NCBI GenBank assembly: GCA_964573885.1
Contig: CAZNLL010000158.1
Coordinates: 1-7,813, forward strand
Direction: 5' to 3'
Origin: CAZNLL01 sp964573885
GTDB lineage: Bacteria > Desulfobacterota > DSM-4660 > Desulfatiglandales > Desulfatiglandaceae
Length of the DNA: 7,813 nt
Shown here piece after piece: positions 1-5,802 of the stretch. Every line of letters begins with the position of its first letter. Positions within the stretch are counted from its first letter, which is position 1. A program made the translations under genes and the position numbers. The notes under the pieces were generated by a model. The model made no database searches. It was given only the letters and a program-made list of their open reading frames with translations, and was not told the origin of the DNA.

Positions 1-890
1 CGCTGGATGACCTTGCGCATGAAGGGACCGGCAGAAAGTTTGTCAATCAAGGGGTTACGGGGGGAGACAAAGGCCACCCAGTAGCGCCCGTCCTTGCCGG
101 CCGATATATTGTCAGGAAAGGCGGGGAGCGCGCCGATCAGGGTCTCAGACATCCCCTTTTTGGGGCCCCGGATCCAAATACGGACGACCCTGTAATTCCC
201 TGTTTCATTCACCAGCAAGGCCTTCTGGTCGTGGCTGACCGCAACACCATTGGCGAAATTGAGGCCTCCCAAGAGGGTCCTGGTCTTGCCGGTGGCCGGG
301 TCATAGACGAGCACCCTGCCATGGCCGCCGTGTTCATTGATATCGAGCAGGCTTGCTTCGTAAGTCCCACCCCATTCTTTGGCCCCGAATTTGGTGGAGG
401 CGTCAGAAAAATAAATTTTGCCGTCCGCGGCCACGTCCACATCATCGGCGTAACGGATGGGGATGCCGTCCGCCTCCGTGGCCAGTTCGGTAATGGCGCC
501 GTCCCGTGCAATGGACAAGAGCCCCCGATACGCATCGGCCACGATCAAACGGCCCTGGTGGTCAAAGTCGATACCGAGGGGCCGGCCCCGGGTGTCCACC
601 CAGATTTTCGCACCGGAACCATCGGCGTTTACGCGCACAATATGTCCCTCGTGGGTGGCCGCGTAAATGCGTCCCCGGGCGTCAAGGGCGATATCTTCCG
701 GACCATGATCCCCGGCAATGGGAAGGGTCTCCACCCCCTTGAGGCGTTCATTCACCGCGAATGGGCCTGTGAGGCCCGGGTTTGGTGGCGCCTCCCAGGC
801 CACAGGTTTCATGGGCACCGGCCAGAGGACAAAGTAAAGAACAATCAGGGCGATGAGGACAATCAGGGACCAAAGAATTTTTTTGACCAT
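1..890 (-). CDS. Strictosidine synthase/SMP-30-like beta-propeller protein, membrane-anchored, 3' end outside window
   Basis: Reading the minus strand from ATG at 890-888 gives 296 uninterrupted codons to the window edge, so the C-terminus is missing. A good ribosome site (GGAGGA, about 900-895) precedes the ATG. Residues 4-23 form one hydrophobic helix after two lysines, an N-terminal anchor or uncleaved signal, which places the rest outside the cytoplasm. What follows resembles a six-bladed propeller of the strictosidine synthase-like/APMAP/gluconolactonase group: GPEDIALD (63-70), a DGKIYFSDAS blade strand (156-165), NGVAVS (214-219), NETGNYRVVRIWIRGPKKG (228-246) and FPDNIS (258-263). By family analogy E65, N214 and D260 are plausible metal or active-site residues; this is inference. 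The family includes lactonases and esterases acting on diverse substrates, so the substrate cannot be assigned. It is divergent from the SEC-C gene. Family call confident, reaction not. Confidence 0.85.
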   Translation of the reverse strand, partial: MVKKILWSLIVLIALIVLYFVLWPVPMKPVAWEAPPNPGLTGPFAVNERLKGVETLPIAGDHGPEDIALDARGRIYAATHEGHIVRVNADGSGAKIWVDTRGRPLGIDFDHQGRLIVADAYRGLLSIARDGAITELATEADGIPIRYADDVDVAADGKIYFSDASTKFGAKEWGGTYEASLLDINEHGGHGRVLVYDPATGKTRTLLGGLNFANGVAVSHDQKALLVNETGNYRVVRIWIRGPKKGMSETLIGALPAFPDNISAGKDGRYWVAFVSPRNPLIDKLSAGPFMRKVIQ

Positions 891-933
891 GGGCTTCCTC
901 CATTCTCTGATTGAGGGGCTGTGCCGAAAAAAT

Positions 934-956
934 AGCCTTGATTACCGGCCAAGGCT
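934..956. promoter_or_regulatory. 7-bp inverted repeat between divergent genes, candidate operator
   Basis: AGCCTTG (934-940), nine spacer bases, then CAAGGCT (950-956) form a perfect inverted repeat. It lies in the 83-bp gap between the divergent propeller gene and the SEC-C gene and overlaps the -35 hexamer and spacer of the candidate promoter for the latter. The geometry suits a dimeric repressor site, but a 7-bp repeat can arise by chance and no regulator gene is nearby. Confidence 0.3.
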
Positions 957-966
957 CTGGTATAGG
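938..966 (+). promoter_or_regulatory. Candidate sigma-70-type promoter for the SEC-C gene
   Basis: TTGATT (938-943) is followed after 17 bases by TATAGG (961-966); each hexamer matches the sigma-70 consensus at four of six bases. A start site 7-8 bases beyond the -10 would fall at about 973-974, on the ATG of the SEC-C gene, which has no ribosome-binding sequence in front. Together this suggests a leaderless transcript. It is prediction only, as four-of-six matches are common. Confidence 0.3.
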
Positions 967-973
967 CTCCCCC

Positions 974-1141
974 ATGAAGTTACTCGACAAAATATTCGGC
1001 AAGGGCGAGCCCATTCCCAAACTGGGGAGAAATGATAAGTGCTGGTGTGGAAGCGGGAAGAAATACAAGCACTGTCATCTGGCATCCGATGAGAAAAAGC
1101 GCTCCAAGCTCATTGCCGCCACATGTACCACATCCACCTGA
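974..1141 (+). CDS. Small standalone SEC-C motif zinc-binding protein
   Basis: A 55-residue basic protein. After a short amphipathic start (MKLLDKIFGKGEPIPKLG) it carries the SEC-C signature GRNDKCWCGSGKKYKHCH at about residues 19-36, with zinc ligands C24, C26, C35 and H36 (C-x-C-x8-C-H). SEC-C is best known as the C-terminal metal-binding tail of SecA, where it contacts SecB and ribosomes; short standalone copies are common and mostly uncharacterised. ATG 974 was chosen because the known-family N-terminus begins there; the frame stays open up to a TTG at 911. No Shine-Dalgarno precedes 974. The last ten residues look unrelated to the motif and lie antisense to the end of the membrane-protein remnant (67-bp convergent overlap), so the native C-terminus may have been altered. 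Motif certain; function unknown. Confidence 0.75.
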   Translation: MKLLDKIFGKGEPIPKLGRNDKCWCGSGKKYKHCHLASDEKKRSKLIAATCTTST

Positions 1142-1381
1142 CGAAGGTAACGGGGGTGGGTTCCACCCCCTGAGGCCTGCACATCCACGCCGACTACCAG
1201 GCGCAGGAATAACCCGATGAAAAAGCTGGCTGCCGCCACCCCCATGAAGACAGCGGCCATTTCCGGGTAGCCCCGCTTAAAGGATTTATCCTGGGCCACG
1301 GAGAGATAATAGGTGAAGATGAGAATAACGAGCAGGGGCCCCAACCAGGGTGCAGGTCAGAATCCGAACACCCCGGTTCAT
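1075..1381 (-). pseudogene. Small two-helix membrane protein, interrupted by a one-base frameshift
   Basis: ATG at 1381-1379 starts a minus-strand frame (MNRGVRILTCTLVG...) that loses its membrane character at a GGGGCCCC run (1335-1342). The next frame continues with PLLVILIFTYYLSVAQDKS and runs to a TGA at 1077-1075. The interval is 307 bp, one base too long; deleting one base in the run gives a 101-residue protein with a first hydrophobic helix (about residues 6-26, spanning the join), a basic/polar loop, and a second helix MAAVFMGVAAASFFIGLFLRL (given in two parts: MAAVFMGVAA and ASFFIGLFLRL). The start overlaps the upstream stop as ATGA. The C-terminal third overlaps the SEC-C gene antisense and may not be native. 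I do not recognise the family. A sequencing or assembly error in the run is as likely as genuine decay. Confidence 0.5.
1152..1170. repeat. GC-rich perfect hairpin just after the SEC-C stop
   Basis: GGGGGTGG (1152-1159), loop GTT, CCACCCCC (1163-1170): an 8-bp perfect stem with a 3-base loop, beginning 10 bases after the SEC-C stop codon. It is placed like a terminator, but no T-run follows on either strand, so intrinsic termination is doubtful; it could instead stabilise the mRNA 3' end. It also lies inside the antisense membrane-protein reading frame. Confidence 0.35.
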
Positions 1382-1713
1382 TTAAGCCCTGCCTTGCGAA
1401 GGCTAGAAATCACATAATCCACATCCGCTTGGTTTTTCAAGGGGAGGATCTCCGCATAATAGTCCAGAGAAAATCCCGGGTATATTCTGAGGACCTCCTC
1501 GGCCTCGGCCCGGGCCTCTTCATGGAGGCCCAATGAGACGTCAGGGTGGTGCTGATGGATTATCTTTACTAAACTTGACTGAATGAGATTCATTTTGATT
1601 AAAAAATAAGACCGGCTGAGATGTCCCCTTCCCATGGATTGGGGGTTGATTTCAAACCGGTTTGGGCGTAGCCTGTCTAAAGAGAAATACCATCCGCCAT
1701 AATGTCGATCCAA
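1378..1713 (-). pseudogene. C-terminal remnant of a TPR/adenylate-cyclase-type protein
   Basis: The minus-strand frame beginning with TTG 1713 encodes 111 residues. Only the last ~52 (about 1536-1381) look like a protein family: EEARAEAEEVLRIYPGFSLD then YYAEILPLKNQADVDYVISSLRKAGLK. This is the usual ending of class III adenylate cyclase/TPR proteins: a last TPR-like helix with 'P-x-F-S-L', an 'LP-(Y/F)K-x-x-x-D' stretch, and the terminal 'LRKAGL'. There is no cyclase domain or other TPR unit. Residues 1-59 have no repeat character and the DNA there (about 1560-1620) is AT-rich, so the gene appears 5'-truncated. The stop codon overlaps the next ATG (ATGA), a coupled arrangement preserved from an intact operon. 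Family call by recalled pattern, moderate. Confidence 0.5.
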
Positions 1714-1741
1714 GGAAAAATCCCCTTAGGCCCGGACCCAC

Positions 1742-2716
1742 GTGCACACCAGGACAAAATTCCCTCTATCCCGCAGAAATTTCATCCGCCTGTTGGTCCT
1801 CGGGGCCTTGGCCGTCACCGGTGCCAGGGGTTTCATGAACAGCAGAAACTTGAAGCTTCAGAAGGTCAATATCGCCCTGGGTCGGCTGCCGTCCTCCTTT
1901 GAGGGGCTCAAGGTGGGACACATTACAGACATCCACGCCAGCGCCCTGGTTCCCAGGGCATTGATCAGGGAGGGGATAGACCTCATTATGTCGGAACGGC
2001 CCGATGTGGTGGTTCTCACCGGTGACTTTGTGACCAGTGCCACCAAGATCCTGTGGACCACTTACGGGGGATTTAAAAGGCGGCACTATCATGACTGCAT
2101 GGAGGAAATCAGCCGGTTAAAGGCGCCCTTGGGTGTGTTTGCCGTGCTCGGCAATCACGACTTCTGGAGCGGAAAGGCGGTGACCGAGGAAATCGTCACC
2201 GGCCTTGGGCGTGCGGGGGTGCAGGTTCTCAGGAATGAGGCCTTCCCCCTGGAGAGAAACGGACAGCGCCTCTATTTGCTGGGCGTAGACGATTACTGGG
2301 AGGCGTCCTGCGATCTGGGCGGGGCCCTTCGCGGGGTCCCGGAGGGGACCTGTCGCATTCTTCTCTCCCACAACCCGGACGTCAATGAAGACATCAAATT
2401 GAGGCGGGAACCCATCGACTGCGTCCTATCGGGCCACACCCATGGAGGACAGATTGTTCTGCCTTTTTTGGGCGCTCCCTACCTGCCCTCGGCCTTTGGA
2501 CAAAAATATCGCGCCGGTCTGGTTGCCGACGGAGAAAGACAAACCTATGTGAGCCGCGGCCTGGGACTCTTTCTGGTTCCCGTACGCCTGAATTGCCCGG
2601 CGGATGTCAGCCTCCTGACCTTTCATAAGGGCAAGGCGACCCGACACCTGAGGGCGGCCTTGACAGGACCGGGAGGGGAACGTAAATCAATAAGAGACCC
2701 CATCCTCACATCGTGA
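1742..2716 (+). CDS. Tat-exported YkuE/YaeI-like metallophosphoesterase
   Basis: A 324-residue calcineurin-like phosphoesterase. The N-terminus carries a twin-arginine signal (SRRNFIR, residues 10-16, then a hydrophobic stretch to about 29), implying export of the folded, metal-loaded enzyme. All metal-ligand motifs are present in order: D63-x-H65 (TDIHAS), GD95F, GNH139D140, H210 (LSHNPD) and GHTHGG with H232 and H234. The ending (YLPSAFGQKYRAGL...YVSRGLG) is typical of the YkuE/YaeI/LpxG-like group; YkuE of Bacillus subtilis is also a Tat substrate, and relatives hydrolyse phosphodiesters or lipid-linked diphosphates. GTG 1742 is the only start that keeps the Tat motif: an in-frame TAG lies at 1727-1729 and no clear ribosome site is visible. 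It ends 62 bp before the sirtuin start, so the two are probably cotranscribed. Family certain; substrate unknown. Confidence 0.9.
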   Translation: MHTRTKFPLSRRNFIRLLVLGALAVTGARGFMNSRNLKLQKVNIALGRLPSSFEGLKVGHITDIHASALVPRALIREGIDLIMSERPDVVVLTGDFVTSATKILWTTYGGFKRRHYHDCMEEISRLKAPLGVFAVLGNHDFWSGKAVTEEIVTGLGRAGVQVLRNEAFPLERNGQRLYLLGVDDYWEASCDLGGALRGVPEGTCRILLSHNPDVNEDIKLRREPIDCVLSGHTHGGQIVLPFLGAPYLPSAFGQKYRAGLVADGERQTYVSRGLGLFLVPVRLNCPADVSLLTFHKGKATRHLRAALTGPGGERKSIRDPILTS

Positions 2717-2778
2717 GGATCCGGGGCGCCCGGGTTGAAAGGCAAGAAGACCCCGGAGCACAGGAGCAGGTGACGACC

Positions 2779-3486
2779 ATGAGTGACGATCTGGCTGCAA
2801 GGATACAGACCATGGCCCTTTGGCTGTATGAGGCCTCCTACCCCGTGGCCTTCACCGGGGCGGGTATCAGCACGGAATCAGGCCTGCCCGATTTCCGGGG
2901 CCCCGACGGGGTGTGGACCCGGCGGGACAAAGGCCTGCCCCCGAAACCCATGACGGTACCCTGGGACCAGGTCAACCCCAATGCCGGGCACGATGCCCTG
3001 GTGGACCTTCAAAAACTGGGAAAAATCCGATTCCTCATCTCTCAAAACGTGGACAACCTCCACCTGAAATCCGGGTTTCCCCCGGAGCTCCTGGCCGAAC
3101 TCCACGGCAACATCGCCATGCTGCGGTGCGAGAAGTGCGGGAATACGGTGGCCCGGTCCGAGGGTGGCCAGCGATGCCCCTGCGGAGGCCGCCTGGTCAG
3201 GAGTGTGGTGGACTTCGGGGAGTCCCTGCCCCAAGGGGACCTCATGCGTTCCTTCGAGCACTCCCGCAAGAGCGACCTCTTTATTGTCCTGGGCTCCAGC
3301 CTGGTGGTGACCCCGGCCGCGGACATGCCCAAGGAGGCCCTGAGGGCGGGGGCCAAGCTGGTGATTGTAAACAGGGAGGAGACCCCCTTTGACCGGGTGG
3401 CCCCCCTCTTGTTCCGGGAAAGCGTGGGGGAAGTGCTTCCGCGGGTGGTGAAGCGGCTCAAGCGGCTTATGGGATATTTCGAATAG
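2779..3486 (+). CDS. Sir2-family NAD-dependent protein deacylase, SIRT6/7-like
   Basis: A 235-residue cytoplasmic sirtuin that would remove acyl groups from lysines using NAD+. Visible motifs: GAGIS (27-31), TESGLPDFRG (32-41) with GVWT, QNVD (89-92), catalytic H109 in ELHGN, zinc cysteines C117/C120 and C133/C135, VVDFGESLP (143-151) and GSSLVVTPA (172-180). QNVDNLHLKSGFP followed by LLAELHGN, GPDGVWT and KLVIVN closely resemble human SIRT6, more than CobB. The second zinc half is C-P-C rather than the usual C-x-x-C. ATG 2779 is preferred: AGGAG and AGGTGA lie 12 and 5 bases upstream. The in-frame GTG at 2713, which overlaps the phosphoesterase stop, has no ribosome site and would add a 22-residue tail unlike sirtuins. 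No acetyl-CoA synthetase or acetyltransferase is adjacent, though the acyl-CoA ligase downstream is a conceivable target (inference). Confidence 0.92.
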   Translation: MSDDLAARIQTMALWLYEASYPVAFTGAGISTESGLPDFRGPDGVWTRRDKGLPPKPMTVPWDQVNPNAGHDALVDLQKLGKIRFLISQNVDNLHLKSGFPPELLAELHGNIAMLRCEKCGNTVARSEGGQRCPCGGRLVRSVVDFGESLPQGDLMRSFEHSRKSDLFIVLGSSLVVTPAADMPKEALRAGAKLVIVNREETPFDRVAPLLFRESVGEVLPRVVKRLKRLMGYFE

Positions 3487-3537
3487 AATACCTTTCTAAA
3501 GGCTGGCCTCCCGCCCGGGACCTGATTCGATTTTGGG

Positions 3538-3568
3538 TTTAATGAGGGATATCAAAATCCTCATTAAA
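3538..3568. repeat. Perfect 10-bp inverted repeat upstream of a promoter
   Basis: TTTAATGAGG (3538-3547), an 11-base spacer, then CCTCATTAAA (3559-3568). The right arm ends 13 bases before the candidate -35 element. The centre-to-centre spacing of the arms is about two helical turns, which suits a dimeric DNA-binding protein. A terminator role for the sirtuin is less likely: the stem is AT-rich and the next T-run begins about ten bases further on. Confidence 0.45.
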
Positions 3569-3581
3569 GGGGATTGATTTT

Positions 3582-3610
3582 TTGAATTGATATTCCTATC
3601 AAGATATAAT
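3582..3610 (+). promoter_or_regulatory. Strong sigma-70-type promoter candidate ahead of the CoA ligase
   Basis: TTGAAT (3582-3587), exactly 17 bases, then TATAAT (3605-3610), a perfect -10. Transcription would start near 3617 and read toward the ligase, giving an untranslated leader of about 300 bases. The surrounding DNA is AT-rich, which raises the chance of spurious -10 matches, but the combined spacing and hexamers make this the best promoter in the window. Confidence 0.5.
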
Positions 3611-3919
3611 AAATAAATGTCTTAAGTTAAATTGACCCTGGAGCTTAAATCTTTCGGCGAAACTTTATGTCTTTTAAGTGACCTCCATCAGTAAAGCCAA
3701 GTGCCTAATCAATACAGAATAGCCCCATATTCGATATTTATGGCCTCTTTCCGGCCCATGTCTTTACCTTAATCCAGGCGAAAACGTTCGATCCTGCGAA
3801 AAGCATATGAAGTTCTCCTGCCCTGCGGTTTTGAACTGCCAACCAAGTGAAAGGATCCAAAACCTTTCCGCCGCGTAAATGGGACACCCATGGAGGGTGG
3901 CCGAAAACAGGAGGCCCGA

Positions 3920-5482
3920 ATGAACGTTTCCCAATTGCTTACAAAAGCCTCACGGACCTTTCCGAAAAATCTTGCCCTCGCCCATGGCAGCGAACGAATG
4001 ACTTACGCTCAGTTCAATTCCAGGGCTAACCGGCTGGCCAATGCTTTACGGGGGTTAGGTATCGGCTGCAGGGATAACGTGGCCATACTCCAGCAAAACT
4101 ATCCCCAGACACTGGAGTCCATTTTTGGGTGTTTTAAGCTGGGCTGTGGGGCTGTGCCCATCAACTGGAGACTCCATCCTAATGAATTCGCCTTTATCAT
4201 TGACCATTCCAAAGCAAAAGCAGTGATCCTGTCCCAGGAGTTCAAGGAACCCGTCATGGGGATCCGAGAACGCATTCCCCAGGCAAAACATCTTATTACC
4301 CTTTCAGGGGCGGAAGAGGAATTGCTGGACTACGAACACCTCCTGTCATCCGCATCGGACCGGTTTGCCGATGCGGATGTTGAACCAGACGACCTGGCAT
4401 GGTTGTTTTACACCTCCGGAACTACGGGGCTTCCAAAAGGTGCCATGCTAACCCACCGGAACCTGATCGCCATGACCATGAATTTTTATGCGGATATCTG
4501 TCCTGGTTTTGGACCTGAAGATGTTATTCTTCATGCGGCCCCTTTGTCTCACGGGAGCGGCTTGTATGCCCTCCCCAATATCGGCAAAGCGGCGGCGAAT
4601 ATCCTCTTGGAGTCCAAATCCTTTGACCCTGAACTGGCCTTTAAAACCATCCAAGAGCACAGGGTTACAAACATGTTTGCGGCGCCCACCATGGTAAAAC
4701 TCATGGTGGACAGCCCCGCCGTTGAAAAATTTGATCACCGTACCATGAAGGCCCTCAATTACGGGGGCGCCCCCATGCTGGTCGAGGACTTGAAGAAGGC
4801 CATCCAAAAGTTGGGTCCCTGTTTGGTCCAGCTCTTTGGTCAAGCCGAGTCGCCCATGACCATCACCTATCTCCCCCACCGAGACCATGTTGTTGATGGC
4901 ACGGACGAGCAGACGGCCCGGTTGGCCTCCGCAGGATTCCCCCGAACCGACGTGGAAGTGAAGATTTGTGATCCCGAGGACAGAGAAATGCCCCCGCTGG
5001 AGACAGGAGAGATCCTGACCCGCTCTGATCTGGTCATGAAGGGATACTGGCGGAACCCCGAAGCCACCTCACAAGCCCTGAGAAACGGCTGGCTTCATAC
5101 CGGTGACATGGGGTATATCGACGAGGGCGGATATCTGTTCATAATGGATCGCTCAAAAGATATGATCATCAGTGGCGGTGAAAACATCTACCCCAGAGAG
5201 ATTGAAGAAGTTCTTGTCAGGCATCCCTCTGTGTGGGAAGTGGCGGTCATCGGTGTTCCGGATCCGAAATGGGGGGAGGCCATCAAGGCCGTTGTTTCTC
5301 TCGTTTCGGGAAAATCCGCCACTGAGGAAGAATTAATTGCATTCTGCAAAGAAAACATCGCGAGCTATAAAAAGCCGAGGTCAGTGGATTTCGTAGACGA
5401 ATTGCCCAAGAACAATTACGGAAAAATACTCAAGCGGGAGTTGAGGGCCAAATATTGGGAAGACAGGGAGCGCAAAGTATAA
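3920..5482 (+). CDS. AMP-forming acyl/aryl-CoA ligase
   Basis: A 520-residue adenylate-forming enzyme that activates a carboxylic acid with ATP and transfers it to coenzyme A. Core motifs in order: A3 P-loop YTSGTTGLPKGA (164-175), YGGAP (281-285), GQAES (308-312, where GxTE is commoner), the adenylate-binding TGD (394-396), hinge D410-R411, SGGENIYPREIEE (418-430), and A10 NNYGKILKREL with catalytic K502. Length and the FadD/MenE-like layout are normal. ATG 3920 is chosen because AGGAGG sits five bases upstream (3909-3914); an in-frame ATG at 3890 would add ten residues and has no such site. Class members act on fatty, alicyclic or aromatic acids, and specificity cannot be read with confidence. 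The TRAP carboxylate transporter just downstream suggests this enzyme traps the imported acid as a CoA thioester (inference). Confidence 0.92.
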   Translation: MNVSQLLTKASRTFPKNLALAHGSERMTYAQFNSRANRLANALRGLGIGCRDNVAILQQNYPQTLESIFGCFKLGCGAVPINWRLHPNEFAFIIDHSKAKAVILSQEFKEPVMGIRERIPQAKHLITLSGAEEELLDYEHLLSSASDRFADADVEPDDLAWLFYTSGTTGLPKGAMLTHRNLIAMTMNFYADICPGFGPEDVILHAAPLSHGSGLYALPNIGKAAANILLESKSFDPELAFKTIQEHRVTNMFAAPTMVKLMVDSPAVEKFDHRTMKALNYGGAPMLVEDLKKAIQKLGPCLVQLFGQAESPMTITYLPHRDHVVDGTDEQTARLASAGFPRTDVEVKICDPEDREMPPLETGEILTRSDLVMKGYWRNPEATSQALRNGWLHTGDMGYIDEGGYLFIMDRSKDMIISGGENIYPREIEEVLVRHPSVWEVAVIGVPDPKWGEAIKAVVSLVSGKSATEEELIAFCKENIASYKKPRSVDFVDELPKNNYGKILKRELRAKYWEDRERKV

Positions 5483-5802
5483 TCCAAGCGTGAATTCTTC
5501 GGCCTTCCAATGTTCACCCCGTTGTTGCAAACGCACTGACTTCCTTGAGATATAAATAAATACAGTCAAAGAAGTTGCTTGTGCCGTTTTACACGGAGGT
5601 CCTGGACATCACTATCGGTGAATTCCAGATTCAGAACGCTAAAAGCGCTAAGTCAAGCCGTAGAAGGCAAAATGCCGGATTCCTAAGCGCCTTTTATGCA
5701 ACAACGGACTCCATTAGAAAGGAGGTGGTACCCCGATCATTGTGGAGGATCACGCGTTTTATCGGCTATTCAATTGCCAGCTTTTGAAAGGAGGGGAAAT
5801 CC
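5483..5802. other. Spacer between CoA ligase and TRAP genes
   Basis: 320 bp without a convincing gene. A 70-codon frame starting at TTG 5575 ends at 5787, touching the dctP ribosome site, but it has no ribosome site and no recognisable features. A weak 5-bp stem (GTGAA/TTCAC, 5491-5518) follows the ligase and is not a convincing terminator. TATAAA at 5551-5556 is -10-like but has no well-spaced -35. GAAAGGAGG occurs twice, 69 bp apart: at 5717 (orphan, listed separately) and at 5786, where it serves dctP. Confidence 0.5.
5718..5727 (+). promoter_or_regulatory. Orphan full-length Shine-Dalgarno sequence
   Basis: AAAGGAGGTG is a ten-base perfect complement to the usual 16S rRNA 3' end, yet no ATG follows at working distance. 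The nearest frame would use ATC 5736, ATT 5739 or GTG 5742 (the GTG about 14 bases away) and ends at TAA 5814-5816, overlapping the dctP start; its peptide would be 24 residues from the GTG. It may be a ribosome standby site, a leader peptide with a rare start, or a fossil. Confidence 0.4.

Larger units (their letters stand above)
3487..3919. other. Intergenic region between sirtuin and CoA-ligase genes
   Basis: About 430 bp with no supportable gene. The first ~50 bp are GC-rich; about 3538-3640 is AT-rich and holds a 10-bp inverted repeat and a strong promoter-like site (listed separately). Two near-repeats, ATGTCTTAAGT (3617) and ATGTCTTTTAAGT (3667), start 50 bp apart, each followed by GACC. 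Shorter inverted repeats occur nearer the ligase: GAAAGG/CCTTTC (3849-3868) and CACCC/GGGTG (about 3885-3899), the latter 10 bases before its ribosome site. No clear terminator follows the sirtuin; only a weak CCTT-TCTA-AAGG stem at 3491-3502 is visible. Confidence 0.6.

Noticed and set aside
231..914. 227-codon plus-strand open frame over the propeller gene
   Set aside because: It is antisense to a clear strictosidine-synthase-like protein on the minus strand, has no ribosome site and shows no domain pattern.
748..1068. Minus-strand frame across the propeller start and SEC-C gene
   Set aside because: It is out of frame with the propeller protein and antisense to SEC-C, proline-rich and featureless.
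1575..1603. TTGACT followed by AT-rich DNA as a promoter for the phosphoesterase
   Set aside because: The -35 is good, but the best -10 at 17-18 bases (ATTAAA/TTAAAA) is poor; a promoter is likely somewhere here but this one cannot be supported.
2713..2778. GTG start for the sirtuin overlapping the phosphoesterase stop
   Set aside because: No ribosome site, and the added 22 residues do not resemble a sirtuin N-terminus; ATG 2779 has AGGAG and AGGTGA upstream.
2878..3461. Long antisense and alternate frames inside the sirtuin gene
   Set aside because: They are shadows expected in GC-rich coding DNA; the sirtuin frame holds every catalytic motif.
4448..4888. 146-codon minus-strand frame within the CoA-ligase gene
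   Set aside because: Antisense shadow of conserved ligase sequence with no ribosome site or domain.
5575..5787. 70-codon frame from TTG ending at the dctP ribosome site
   Set aside because: The stop position suggests coupling, but there is no ribosome site, no recognisable feature and an unconvincing composition. Conservation in relatives would change this.
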